From an uncultured Porphyromonadaceae bacterium (GTDB taxonomy: Bacteria; Bacteroidota; Bacteroidia; Bacteroidales; Muribaculaceae), in NCBI GenBank assembly GCA_947178215.1, contig CAMWXJ010000006.1, forward strand, positions 54,588 through 118,587: a stretch of DNA of 64,000 nucleotides, read 5' to 3'. Both the position numbers and the translations under genes were made by a program. Positions within the stretch are counted from its first letter, which is position 1, and each line of letters starts with the position of its first letter. Shown in pieces: positions 10,684-21,063 of the stretch. The notes under the pieces are model-generated. The model ran no database searches. It was given only the letters and a program-made list of their open reading frames with translations, and was not told the origin of the DNA.

Positions 10684-10893
10684 GTGAACACTCTACTATT
10701 TCTCGGCTCTATCGGTACGCCCGAGATAATCATCATAGCCTTTGTCGTTCTGCTGCTCTTCGGCGGCAAGAAGATTCCCGAACTCATGAAGGGTCTCGGC
10801 AAAGGGGTCAAGAGCTTCAAGGACGGTATGAAAGGCGTCGAGGATGAGGTGCGCGGCACCACCACCGACGACACCGCCGACCGCAAAGCCTGA
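10684..10893 (+). CDS. tatA: Twin-arginine translocase subunit TatA/TatE
   Basis: This 69-residue protein starts at a GTG (10684) and has one N-terminal membrane helix ([20 protein letters not shown]) followed by the TatA hinge and amphipathic helix ([20 protein letters not shown]) and a short acidic tail. TatA multimers form the pore for folded proteins with RR signal peptides. tatC follows 8 bases downstream; no tatB is present, consistent with a TatAC-type system. Confidence 0.95.
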   Translation: MNTLLFLGSIGTPEIIIIAFVVLLLFGGKKIPELMKGLGKGVKSFKDGMKGVEDEVRGTTTDDTADRKA

Positions 10894-10901
10894 GCTGACG
10901 C

Positions 10902-11711
10902 ATGGCCGGAGAGGTCGAAATGTCGTTCTGGGGACACCTTGACGCCCTGCGCTCGGTGCTCCTGCGTATCGCTGTGGTCCTGACAGCCGGGGTCGTGGCG
11001 TGTTTCTGCTTTATCCCCGACATTTTCGACTCGGTGGTGCTCGCACCTTGCCGCAGCGACTTCTTCCTTTACCGTTTCCTCGACAGCCTCGGCGCCGTAT
11101 TCCCTTATTTGCCCCGCGAACTGGATGGGCCAATGGAGGTGGAGCTTATCAACATCAGGCTCGCGTCGCAGTTCTTCATCAACATCTCGCTGTCGCTGTG
11201 GATGGCGTTTCTCATCGCTTTCCCTTATATCATCTACGAAGTGTGGCGCTTCATCAGCCCCGCACTCTACTACAACGAGCAACGCAGCGTCCGCCGGGTA
11301 TTCATCGGCGGCACGGCGATGTTTTATCTCGGATGCCTGCTGGGCTACACCGTGGTGTTTCCGCTCACGCTCCGTTTTCTCTACACTTTCCGCATAAGCG
11401 CCGAAGTGACCAATCAGCTGTCGCTTGACTCCTATATGGATAATTTCCTTATGCTCATATTCATGATGGGAGTGGTGTTTGAACTGCCCCTCGTGGCCGT
11501 GCTGCTGTCAAGACTCGGCATACTCACCCGCGGCTTTTTCACCACCTACCGCCGCCACGCCATAGTGGCGCTCCTGGTGCTCGCTGCCATAATCACTCCG
11601 TCGTCCGACCCGTTCACACTCATGGCCGTGTTTATCCCCGTGTATCTGTTGTGGGAGATGAGCGCCCTGCTTGTGAGGCCGGATCGGAAAAGTGAAGCCG
11701 AGCCGGCATAA
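10902..11711 (+). CDS. tatC: Twin-arginine translocase subunit TatC
   Basis: This 269-residue integral membrane protein has six hydrophobic segments. The N-terminal motif MSFWGHLDALRSVLLR corresponds to the conserved TatC cytoplasmic start (xxHLxELRxR), and YEVWRFISPALYYNEQR is the conserved cytoplasmic loop. TatC binds the twin-arginine signal peptide and works with the adjacent TatA. The start codon ATG at 10902 is 8 bases after the tatA stop. Confidence 0.95.
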   Translation: MAGEVEMSFWGHLDALRSVLLRIAVVLTAGVVACFCFIPDIFDSVVLAPCRSDFFLYRFLDSLGAVFPYLPRELDGPMEVELINIRLASQFFINISLSLWMAFLIAFPYIIYEVWRFISPALYYNEQRSVRRVFIGGTAMFYLGCLLGYTVVFPLTLRFLYTFRISAEVTNQLSLDSYMDNFLMLIFMMGVVFELPLVAVLLSRLGILTRGFFTTYRRHAIVALLVLAAIITPSSDPFTLMAVFIPVYLLWEMSALLVRPDRKSEAEPA

Positions 11712-11746
11712 AGCATCCCCTCCCCTTCACCGCGAACTATAATCCT

Positions 11747-11795
11747 ATAATCAAGGCCGGAACCCCCGACAGCGGGATGTTCCGGCCTTGATTAT
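11747..11795. terminator. Bidirectional terminator between tatC and guaB
   Basis: Perfect 17-bp arms (ATAATCAAGGCCGGAAC and its complement) with a 15-base loop lie between two convergent genes, with A/T tracts on both sides. Confidence 0.85.
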
Positions 11796-11818
11796 GCTGT
11801 AACGCCTGTATGCCGCGC

Positions 11819-13411
<1,593 letters not shown>

Positions 13412-13431
13412 TTATTATTGACCTGCCTGCC

Positions 13432-14163
13432 ATGATTTATATCTACCGCATCTACCAGTACCTGATTATGGTGCCCATCATAGTGGTGTCGACTATCATT
13501 ACCGCCCTCGTCACCATCATAGGGTCGCTTCTGGGCGGAGGCAAGACCTGGGGCTATTACCCCGAAATAATCTGGAGCCGCATCTTCTGCATCCTCGCCT
13601 TTGTCAAGGTGAAGGTAGCGGGGCGCGAAAACATCGACCCCGCCACCAGTTACGTGTTCGTATGCAACCACCAGAGCGCCTACGACATATTCGCCATTTA
13701 CGGCTATCTGGGCCACAACTTCCGCTGGATGATGAAGGCGTCGCTGCGCAAGATTCCTTTCGTGGGCTTCGCCTGCGAATGCTCGAAGCAGATTTATGTA
13801 GACAAGTCGAGCCCGGCTGCGTTGCGGCGCACCATGAAACGCGCCGAGATGCAGCTGCGCGACGGCATGTCGCTTGTGGTGTTTCCCGAGGGCGCCCGCA
13901 CCCCCGACGGCCGCATGCACCGCTTCCGCCGAGGCGCTTTCGTGCTCGCCGACGAGTTTCATCTCCCCGTGGTGCCCGTCACTATCGACGGCGCTTTCAG
14001 CGTGATGCCACGCACCGCGCGCCTACCACTCCCCGGCACCATACGCATCACTATCCACAAGCCCATAATGCCGCCTCGCGGCAATCAGCCCTACGACATG
14101 AACAAGTTCATGGAGCGCAGCGCGTCCGACATTGCCGCCTCGCTGCCCCCGTCGGCCCGCTGA
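13432..14163 (+). CDS. plsC: 1-acyl-sn-glycerol-3-phosphate acyltransferase (PlsC-like)
   Basis: The 243-residue membrane enzyme acylates lysophosphatidic acid to phosphatidic acid. It has an N-terminal hydrophobic segment (YLIMVPIIVVSTIITALVTI), the catalytic HX4D motif in CNHQSAYDIFA, and the glycerol-phosphate site VFPEGARTPDG. The length and motif order fit PlsC. pepT follows 48 bases later on the same strand. Confidence 0.9.
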   Translation: MIYIYRIYQYLIMVPIIVVSTIITALVTIIGSLLGGGKTWGYYPEIIWSRIFCILAFVKVKVAGRENIDPATSYVFVCNHQSAYDIFAIYGYLGHNFRWMMKASLRKIPFVGFACECSKQIYVDKSSPAALRRTMKRAEMQLRDGMSLVVFPEGARTPDGRMHRFRRGAFVLADEFHLPVVPVTIDGAFSVMPRTARLPLPGTIRITIHKPIMPPRGNQPYDMNKFMERSASDIAASLPPSAR

Positions 14164-14211
14164 ACATCGAATATTTCAACTCACACATATATTTAATCCC
14201 ATTCTCCCGAA

Positions 14212-15456
14212 ATGCACTCCGAAGATGTAGTTGACCGCTTCCTGCAATATGTGAAGTTTGACACCCAAAGCGACGAACTGACCAACCTCACCCCCTCGAC
14301 ACCCGGCCAGATGGTGTTTGCACAACATCTGCGCGACGAGCTCGAAGCCATAGGTCTCAGCGATATATCCCTCGACGACAACGGCTATCTGATGGCCACC
14401 CTCCCCGCCTCGCCCGGCGCACCCGCCGACGCTCCGACGGTAGGATTCATAGCCCACCTCGACACCAGCCCCGACATGAGCGGACGCCACGTCAGCCCAC
14501 GCATTGTCGAAAACTACGACGGCGGCGACATCACCCTCGGCGACCCGGCCAACGGCATCTCCCTCCGCCCCTCCGAATTTCCCGAGCTGCTCCACTATGT
14601 CGGAAAACGACTTATCGTCACCGACGGCACCACCCTCCTCGGCGCCGACGACAAGGCCGGCATCGCCGAGATTATCTCGGCCGTGGTCTACCTTAAAAAT
14701 CATCCCGAGATTGTGCACGGCCCTATCCGCATAGCATTCAATCCCGACGAAGAGATAGGCCAGGGCGCCCACAAGTTTGACGTGGAGCGCTTCGGCGCCG
14801 ACTGGGCCTACACCATGGACGGAGGCGAGATAGGCGAGCTCGAATACGAGAACTTCAACGCCGCAGTGGCAAAAGTGACCTTCAAGGGCCGCAACGTGCA
14901 TCCCGGCTACGCCAAGCACAAGATGGTCAACTCAATACGCATCGCCAACCAGTTTATCATCATGCTCCCCCGCTGGGAGACCCCCGAACACACCGAAGGC
15001 TACGAGGGCTTCTATCACCTCACCTCCATCGAGGGCACGGTAGAGCAGACCGTACTCACCTACATCATACGCGACCACGACCGCGACCGCTTCGAACGCC
15101 GCAAGAAAGAGCTCGAACACCTCACCCGCAAGATTAACAACGAATTTCCCGGCGTGGCCTCGATTGACATCAAGGACCAGTACTACAATATGCGCGAGAA
15201 AATCGAGCCGGTGATGCACATAATCGACATCGCCGTGGAGGCCATGAAGCTCGCCGACGTCGAACCCAAGGTAGTACCTATCCGCGGCGGCACCGACGGC
15301 GCCCAGCTTTCGTTCAAGGGCCTCCCATGCCCCAACATCTTCGCGGGCGGCCTCAACTTCCACGGCCGCTACGAGTTCGTTCCCGTAGAATCCATGAAAA
15401 AGGCTGTCGCCGTAATAGTGGAGATAGCCCGCCTCGCCGCCCTGAAAACGAAATGA
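14212..15456 (+). CDS. pepT: Peptidase T (tripeptide aminopeptidase)
   Basis: This 414-residue M20B zinc peptidase cleaves the N-terminal residue from tripeptides in the cytosol. Metal-binding motifs are visible as [23 protein letters not shown] and [30 protein letters not shown] leads into the dimerisation domain. The stop overlaps the miaA start (ATGA), so the two are translationally coupled. Confidence 0.95.
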   Translation: MHSEDVVDRFLQYVKFDTQSDELTNLTPSTPGQMVFAQHLRDELEAIGLSDISLDDNGYLMATLPASPGAPADAPTVGFIAHLDTSPDMSGRHVSPRIVENYDGGDITLGDPANGISLRPSEFPELLHYVGKRLIVTDGTTLLGADDKAGIAEIISAVVYLKNHPEIVHGPIRIAFNPDEEIGQGAHKFDVERFGADWAYTMDGGEIGELEYENFNAAVAKVTFKGRNVHPGYAKHKMVNSIRIANQFIIMLPRWETPEHTEGYEGFYHLTSIEGTVEQTVLTYIIRDHDRDRFERRKKELEHLTRKINNEFPGVASIDIKDQYYNMREKIEPVMHIIDIAVEAMKLADVEPKVVPIRGGTDGAQLSFKGLPCPNIFAGGLNFHGRYEFVPVESMKKAVAVIVEIARLAALKTK

Positions 15457-16367
15457 CCCCCAGGCCACAACTCATTGTGGTGACCGGCCCGACGGCCTCA
15501 GGCAAAAGCTCGCTCGCTGTCGAACTGGCACGCGAACTCGGCACGGAAATTGTCTCGGCCGACTCGCGACAGATATACCGTGGCATCCCTATCGCGACAG
15601 CTGCTCCCACTCCGGAGCAGCTGTCGGCGGTAAGGCACCATCTTGTGGGCACGCTCCCACTCGAAGCCTATTATTCCGCCTCGCGGTGGGCCGACGACAC
15701 GTCGGCCCTCCTCCCCGGCATCTTTGAGCGCGGCGGCAACCGCGCCGTAGTGTGCGGCGGCTCGATGATGTATATCGACGCACTCACCGAAGGCTTCGAC
15801 GAGCTCCCGACAGTAAGCGAGGCCGTGCGCGGCGAAGTGCTCAAACTCTATGCCGCGGGAGGCATGGAGGCCATACGCTCGGAGCTGCGCCACCTCGACC
15901 CCGACTACATGGAGCGCGTCGACCCCGACAATCCTCGCCGCATCATCCACGCAATAGAAATAAGCCTCATGGCAGGAGCACCCTACTCGTCGCTGATAGG
16001 CCGCAAGGCCGCCGAGACCAAACCTTTCGACGTGGTGCGAATGGCTATCGGCCACACGCGCGATGACCTCTTTGCCCGCATTGCCCGGCGCACGCGGCAG
16101 ATGATAGTCGACGGACTTGTCGACGAAGCACGCTCACTGATTGACCGCCGCGAACTTAATTCGCTCAACACCGTAGGCATCAAGGAGATGATGGCCCACT
16201 TCGACGGAGCCATGACGCTGCCCGAAGCTACCGAGAAGATAGCCCGAAACACGCGTGTCTACGCCAAAAAGCAGCTCACATGGATGCGCCGCTACACCGA
16301 CTTGCACCTGCTCGACCCCTCACGGCCTCTACTGCCCCAAGCCCTTAGTATGATAAAAGACAAATGA
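15453..16367 (+). CDS. miaA: tRNA dimethylallyltransferase
   Basis: MiaA transfers the dimethylallyl group to A37 of tRNAs reading UNN codons. The ATG at 15453 overlaps the pepT stop and gives 304 residues; a longer frame inside pepT is not plausible. The P-loop [11 protein letters not shown] and substrate motif [16 protein letters not shown] are at the N-terminus, and the C-terminal [13 protein letters not shown] region ([14 protein letters not shown]) and WMRRY are conserved. Confidence 0.96.
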   Translation: MTPRPQLIVVTGPTASGKSSLAVELARELGTEIVSADSRQIYRGIPIATAAPTPEQLSAVRHHLVGTLPLEAYYSASRWADDTSALLPGIFERGGNRAVVCGGSMMYIDALTEGFDELPTVSEAVRGEVLKLYAAGGMEAIRSELRHLDPDYMERVDPDNPRRIIHAIEISLMAGAPYSSLIGRKAAETKPFDVVRMAIGHTRDDLFARIARRTRQMIVDGLVDEARSLIDRRELNSLNTVGIKEMMAHFDGAMTLPEATEKIARNTRVYAKKQLTWMRRYTDLHLLDPSRPLLPQALSMIKDK

Positions 16368-16369
16368 CA

Positions 16370-16404
16370 ACGGCAGCCCCGGGGATAGCTCCCGAAGCTG
16401 CCGT
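16370..16404. terminator. Bidirectional terminator between miaA and the serpin gene
   Basis: ACGGCAGC and GCTGCCGT arms enclose a further pairing CCGGGG...CTCCCG; the hairpin lies between two convergent stops and is followed by AATTAATTT on the plus strand. Confidence 0.7.
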
Positions 16405-16430
16405 CAATTAATTTCTGACAGAAAGATGAG

Positions 16431-17690
16431 TTACATCTTCTCCACAACCGACATTGTAACAATGGCTCCCGTATCGTAGTTTGTCACAAAGAGAATAAAC
16501 GGACGGTTTACAGCAACGTCGACAGGTGTCACATTGGAGTTGTCAGTACCGGAAAACAGTGTGGCCACAGTTACAGATGCTGATTTAGTGCCCTTTTCGT
16601 CCATTTTCAAGGCCGAGTACTGAAGAACCTGATTTATATTTATCGGACTTGACGATATGCCAGGATAATCGCCGTCAAACAGACCATCCAGCCCAAAAGC
16701 ACTGAGTACACCCGAAAAATCATGGGGAGTCGACGGAATGTCAAGCTTTGGCAAAGATAGATTGACCGTCTCGTTAAGCTCGACTTTGAGGTAACGCTCA
16801 AGCCCGACGCTAAGAATCTCCTGAAGATAATCGGTTGGCGACACACCATTACGCGGCACAACAAACACGGCCTGATACGTTCCAAGATAATAGGGCAGCC
16901 CGACAACCTCAGCGTCTGCTATGGTAGAATGTGATATTCTCATCTGACCGTGCATCATATCCACCGACGACTTGGTGCCGTCGATATTCTCAAAGCTGCC
17001 TTTGGACGTCTTGTTTTTATCGAAAGGAACACTCCACTCACCTTCAAACATCTGGGCACTCGCAAGGAACACGTTCATACCCGGCTCATAACGGAATATT
17101 CGCTCTATCATACCGTCGGTGCCGGCGGCAGCCCAACCGTCGATTGCCGTTGCCGTCGATGCCGCCGACAGGTCAGCCTTCGTCACCGGCGACTTGTAGT
17201 ATTCATCGACAAATCCTGGATAGGAAGGCTGCAAATCTATATCATTTCCTACCCATATGCCGTTGGCCATCATAAGCTTGTTTTTGGAATCAGAGTCGGG
17301 AAGTCCGTCCACGAGCTTTTTCATCAGCAAATTGAAGTCACCGATACGTGACCTGTCAACACCAATGACATCAAACAAATCCTCACGTGCTTCGTCATCC
17401 TTGCCGTTGGCAAGCATTCCAAGACACATCGCCATGCTTACAGGAGCAAAGCTCACATTATTTGCGCAGTCGTAACCTCTGCCGAGATAAGCGGCAAACA
17501 TACTAACACCGAAATCGTTGACAGCCGGCACAATGCTGAGTTCGGCATCGGAGAGTGAAATCACACTGCGCGATTCCGCAGAGAGATTCTCATCCTCAGA
17601 CGCAGGCATGTCGCTGTTGTCACAGCCCGAAATTAGTGCCGCCATCGATACCATCATCGCGCCGACACCGAAAAATGTCCATCTTTTCAT
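16431..17690 (-). CDS. Serpin-family protease inhibitor, lipoprotein
   Basis: This 419-residue protein has a lipoprotein signal (SMAALISGC) and the full serpin length. Serpin signatures include FAPVSMAMCLGMLANGKDDE (helix B region), NGIWVGNDI, FLASAQMFEGEWSVPFDKNK, and the hinge plus distal part KMDEKGTKSASVTVATLF and VNRPFILFVTNYDTGAIV. The hinge has small residues at most P15-P9 positions, so it may be inhibitory; counting places P1-P1' near SGT, but loop length makes this uncertain. Bacterial serpins of gut species are thought to block host or competitor serine proteases. It stands alone with a long leader. Confidence 0.92.
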   Translation of the reverse strand: MKRWTFFGVGAMMVSMAALISGCDNSDMPASEDENLSAESRSVISLSDAELSIVPAVNDFGVSMFAAYLGRGYDCANNVSFAPVSMAMCLGMLANGKDDEAREDLFDVIGVDRSRIGDFNLLMKKLVDGLPDSDSKNKLMMANGIWVGNDIDLQPSYPGFVDEYYKSPVTKADLSAASTATAIDGWAAAGTDGMIERIFRYEPGMNVFLASAQMFEGEWSVPFDKNKTSKGSFENIDGTKSSVDMMHGQMRISHSTIADAEVVGLPYYLGTYQAVFVVPRNGVSPTDYLQEILSVGLERYLKVELNETVNLSLPKLDIPSTPHDFSGVLSAFGLDGLFDGDYPGISSSPININQVLQYSALKMDEKGTKSASVTVATLFSGTDNSNVTPVDVAVNRPFILFVTNYDTGAIVTMSVVEKM

Positions 17691-17758
17691 TTTGTAATTT
17701 GTGATATAGTTAGTCTATTAGTATTGAAATAAATATTCCCATACCTTTCATAGCCGCC

Positions 17759-17824
17759 TTATGAAGACGAGAATGCGTAAAAAGTGATGATAACAGCACT
17801 CGCAATTTTCACTACTTTTTCCAT
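17759..17824 (-). CDS. Possible 21-residue leader peptide upstream of the serpin gene
   Basis: Within the predicted serpin mRNA leader there is a short frame, MEKVVKIASAVIITFYAFSS plus one Ser, ending 69 bases before the serpin ATG. It has a Lys-containing N-terminus and a hydrophobic core. It could be a leader peptide, or chance in AT-rich DNA. Confidence 0.25.
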   Translation of the reverse strand: MEKVVKIASAVIITFYAFSSS

Positions 17825-17852
17825 AATATATAATTTTATAATATTTTTTTTG

Positions 17853-17883
17853 CAAAAATAAATTTTTCATTTTAAAACACAAA
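17853..17883 (-). promoter_or_regulatory. Promoter of the serpin gene
   Basis: On the minus strand TTTG (17883-17880), 19 bases, TATTTTTG (17860-17853). This predicts a leader of roughly 155 bases. Confidence 0.65.
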
Positions 17884-17943
17884 AAATCCTCAAAATCTTG
17901 CATCTACATTTACTTTAACTAACTATATCGATGAAAATCGATG

Positions 17944-17983
17944 AAAAGCAACTGTTCAGCGTGTCCGCTGAACAGTTGCTTTT
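17944..17983. terminator. Perfect 17-bp stem-loop in a gene-free stretch
   Basis: The arms AAAAGCAACTGTTCAGC and the exact complement flank the loop GTGTCC, followed by TTTTAG on the plus strand. It resembles an intrinsic terminator but no gene ends here. It could end a small RNA or belong to a lost gene. A direct repeat ATCGATGAAA lies just before it. Confidence 0.6.
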
Positions 17984-18362
17984 AGTGGAGAGTAGTGTCA
18001 ATCTCAATTAATTATTTTTTCGCTATGATACATACTAAAGCCCTCAAAGCGCACAAAACATGTGCCTGCTTACCAATTCGATATTGAGGCTGATTGAAAG
18101 TTGCCCGAGAGTCTGAACTCAGTAAAGTCGAAACTACTGCAAGCCCCGTAGAGAAAGAATTTCTAAGCGTCGGTTTCCGCATCGGTCGACTGATATGCCC
18201 CTAATGGCTACGCATAGAGGTCTGCCGTGGCTCCCAACCGTTTGTGCAGAAAAAGTATCTTCTTCGCGACACCTCAATCACCTGCATTGTCGGCGAAGAG
18301 AAATAACGAGCTGTTTAGGCTAATTTAAGCCCAATAATGAGGTGTGAGTAAAAAGATTGGTG
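17984..18362. other. Gene-free stretch without recognisable content
   Basis: About 380 bases between the stem-loop and the dxr promoter. Frames on both strands are short and interrupted; none resembles a family I know. No tRNA cloverleaf, tmRNA, RNase P or riboswitch signature was recognised. A decayed gene is possible. Confidence 0.5.
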
Positions 18363-18370
18363 TAACTTTG
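18363..18370 (+). promoter_or_regulatory. -7 element for dxr and the following gene run
   Basis: TAACTTTG fits TAnnTTTG and lies 41 bases before the dxr start; the -33 element is poor. Confidence 0.5.
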
Positions 18371-18411
18371 CATTCCAGTAACCAATCATTGCTCTCCCCA
18401 CATACGTCACC

Positions 18412-19599
18412 TTGAAAAATATAGCTATACTGGGGTCGACAGGTTCTATCGGCACCCAGACCATCGACATAATAGCCTCGGCGCCCGAATCATTCAGAGC
18501 TACCGTGCTCACGGCCGGCTCCAATGTCGACCTGCTTATACAGCAGTGCCGTAAGCTGCGTCCGGCCCTCGCCGTGATAGCCGACGAAAGCCGATACCGC
18601 GAGCTGCACGAAGCCCTCGCCCCGCTCGGCATACACACCGGCGCCGGAGCCGACGCAATAGCCGACGCCATGACGCGCGACGACGTCGACCAGGTCGTCA
18701 CCGCCACAGTAGGCTACTCCGGACTGATACCTACCCTCCGCGCTATCGAGGCCGACAAAGATATAGCTCTCGCCAACAAGGAGACGCTCGTCGCCGCAGG
18801 GCAACTCGTGACCGAATGTCTCGACGCCTCGCGGTCGCGCGTAATACCCGTCGACTCCGAGCACTCGGCTATCTACCAATGTCTGCGCGGAGAGCGCCAC
18901 GACGAAGTGAGTCGACTCATCATCACCGCCTCGGGCGGCCCGTTTCGCAACTTCACCGCGGCTCAGCTGCGTGACGTCACGGCCGCCGACGCCTTGCGCC
19001 ACCCCAACTGGGTAATGGGCGCAAAAATCACTATCGACTCGGCCACGATGATAAACAAGGCTTTCGAGATTATCGAAGCCCGCTGGCTCTTCAACATCGA
19101 CGCCGACCGCATCATGCCCGTGGTTCATCCCCAGTCGATAGTCCACTCGATGGTAGAATTTCACGACGGAGCGGTAAAGGCGCAGCTCGGCACCCCCGAC
19201 ATGCACCTTCCTATCGCCTACGCTCTGGGCGACACCACACGTCTGCCCGACTGCTCACGGCGCCTGAGCATAACCGACTTCGCACACCTCGACTTCGTCG
19301 AGCCCGACTACGAGCGCTTCCCCTGCCTCGGCTTAGCCCGCCGCGCGCTCGACGAAGGAGGCACCACCGCCTGCGCCGTCAACGCCGCCAATGAAATAGC
19401 CAACCTTGCGTTCCGACAAGGACGCATAGCCTTTACAGACATATACACCGTCATCGACTCGACCCTTGAAGCGATGACACAAACCGAATGTCCCTCGCTC
19501 GACGACTATATCGCCGCCAACACCGAGGGCCGCGCCCGTGCCGCCGAGGCCGTAAAGTGTCTCGAAGCCGCGGCGTCTTACGTAACCACAATCCCCTAA
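18412..19599 (+). CDS. dxr: 1-deoxy-D-xylulose-5-phosphate reductoisomerase
   Basis: This 395-residue enzyme makes 2-C-methyl-D-erythritol 4-phosphate with NADPH, the committed step of the MEP isoprenoid pathway. It begins at a TTG codon (18412): MKNIAILGSTGSIGTQTID contains the NADPH-binding GSTGSIG. NKETLVAAG, VDSEHSAIYQCL (metal and substrate site), and SGGPFR are all present. No in-frame ATG precedes the GSTGSIG motif, so the TTG start is well supported. First gene of a long plus-strand run. Confidence 0.97.
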   Translation: MKNIAILGSTGSIGTQTIDIIASAPESFRATVLTAGSNVDLLIQQCRKLRPALAVIADESRYRELHEALAPLGIHTGAGADAIADAMTRDDVDQVVTATVGYSGLIPTLRAIEADKDIALANKETLVAAGQLVTECLDASRSRVIPVDSEHSAIYQCLRGERHDEVSRLIITASGGPFRNFTAAQLRDVTAADALRHPNWVMGAKITIDSATMINKAFEIIEARWLFNIDADRIMPVVHPQSIVHSMVEFHDGAVKAQLGTPDMHLPIAYALGDTTRLPDCSRRLSITDFAHLDFVEPDYERFPCLGLARRALDEGGTTACAVNAANEIANLAFRQGRIAFTDIYTVIDSTLEAMTQTECPSLDDYIAANTEGRARAAEAVKCLEAAASYVTTIP

Positions 19600-19608
19600 C
19601 CCACCTAA

Positions 19609-21057
19609 ATGGAGACATTTCTCATCAAGGCTCTGCAGCTCGTGGCGGCACTCTCGCTTCTGGTGCTTGTGCATGAGCTCGGCCACTATTTTTTCGCCCG
19701 CATCTTCAAGATAGGCGTGGAGCGTTTCTACCTTTTCTTCAATCCCTGGTTCTCGTTGTTGCAGTACGACCCCGCGCGCGGCATAATACGCCTCATCACC
19801 ACCGACAAGGAGGATGAAAAGACCGGGAAGGTAATGGAACGACAGGCCGCGACAATACGCGTGGGCCGCGACTACATAGCCGAGGGCATCCCGGTGCCCA
19901 CGTGGCGCAAGACCGTCTACGGTCTGGGCTGGCTCCCGCTCGGCGGCTACTGCAAGATTGCCGGCATGATCGACGAGACCACGTCGAGCAAAGACCTCTC
20001 TGCCGAGGTCCACGACTGGGAGTTCCGCTCACGTCCCACCTATCAGCGACTGCTCGTCATGGTGGGCGGCGTGCTGTTCAACTTCATCGCCGCCGTCATC
20101 ATCTACATCGGCATTGCCTGGCACTGGGGCGAGAAGTTCATACCATTCGAGAACGCCTACGAGGGCTTCGACTTCGTGCCCGCCGCTATCGATGCCGGCT
20201 ACCGCACCGGCGACATACCCCTCAGCGCCGACGGTAAGCGCCTCGACGCCGCCGACTCCGACTGGATGCTCAGCCTGGCCGAGGCCCGTGAGGTAAAGGT
20301 GCTCCGCAACCACACCGACACCGTGACGCTCACGATGCCCGACGACTTCATTTTCCGCATCAACGACGCAGGCGGCTTCCTCGCCTACCGCCTCCCCGCC
20401 GTGGTGGCCGCCACGATAGCCGGAGAGCCGGCCGAGAAGGCGGGCATGATGAAAGGCGACCGCATAATTGCCGTCGACACCGTGGCCACGCCTTCATATA
20501 CCGAACTCATGCCGGCTCTCGTGCAGTATGCAGGCAAGCCGGTAACCATAACCGTGGAGCGCGACGGCAATCCCGTGACACTCCATGCCACCCCCACCGA
20601 CGGAGGCAAACTCGGCTTCCAGCTCACCCCTCTCACCGACATCTATCCCACCGTGGTCAAGAACTACGGCTTCCTCGGCTCCATTCCGCAGGGCATAAGC
20701 AACGGCACCACCACCCTCGCCAACTATGTCGGCTCGATGAAACACGTGTTTACAGCCGAGGGCGCCAAGAGCCTCGGCGGCTTCGGAGCCATAGGCAACA
20801 TGTTTCCCGAACGTTGGAGCTGGCTTTCGTTCTGGAACATCACCGCTTTCCTCTCGCTCGCCCTCGCGTTTATGAACATCATACCCATCCCAGGCCTCGA
20901 CGGCGGACACGTACTCTTCCTGCTCTGGGAAATGGTGACACGCCGCAAGCCCTCCGAACGCGTCCTTGAAGTGGCCCAGTACGCGGGCATGATGTTCCTG
21001 CTCGCACTCCTGCTCTACGCCAACGGCATGGACATCATACGCGCATTCATCAAATAA
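19609..21057 (+). CDS. rseP: RIP metalloprotease RseP (site-2 protease)
   Basis: This 482-residue inner-membrane zinc protease cuts transmembrane anti-sigma factors. The HExxH site is VLVHELGHYFFAR in the first membrane helix, and the second zinc/active motif is IPIPGLDGGHVLFLLWE near the C-terminus. One or two PDZ domains lie between (AEKAGMMKGDRIIAVDTVA). It follows dxr by 9 bases, a common neighbourhood. Confidence 0.95.
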   Translation: METFLIKALQLVAALSLLVLVHELGHYFFARIFKIGVERFYLFFNPWFSLLQYDPARGIIRLITTDKEDEKTGKVMERQAATIRVGRDYIAEGIPVPTWRKTVYGLGWLPLGGYCKIAGMIDETTSSKDLSAEVHDWEFRSRPTYQRLLVMVGGVLFNFIAAVIIYIGIAWHWGEKFIPFENAYEGFDFVPAAIDAGYRTGDIPLSADGKRLDAADSDWMLSLAEAREVKVLRNHTDTVTLTMPDDFIFRINDAGGFLAYRLPAVVAATIAGEPAEKAGMMKGDRIIAVDTVATPSYTELMPALVQYAGKPVTITVERDGNPVTLHATPTDGGKLGFQLTPLTDIYPTVVKNYGFLGSIPQGISNGTTTLANYVGSMKHVFTAEGAKSLGGFGAIGNMFPERWSWLSFWNITAFLSLALAFMNIIPIPGLDGGHVLFLLWEMVTRRKPSERVLEVAQYAGMMFLLALLLYANGMDIIRAFIK

Positions 21058-21063
21058 ACCGTC

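Noticed and set aside
18030..18300. Short minus-strand frames in the gene-free stretch as a transposase fragment
   Set aside because: Frames are interrupted and contain no DDE or HTH motif that I can recognise.
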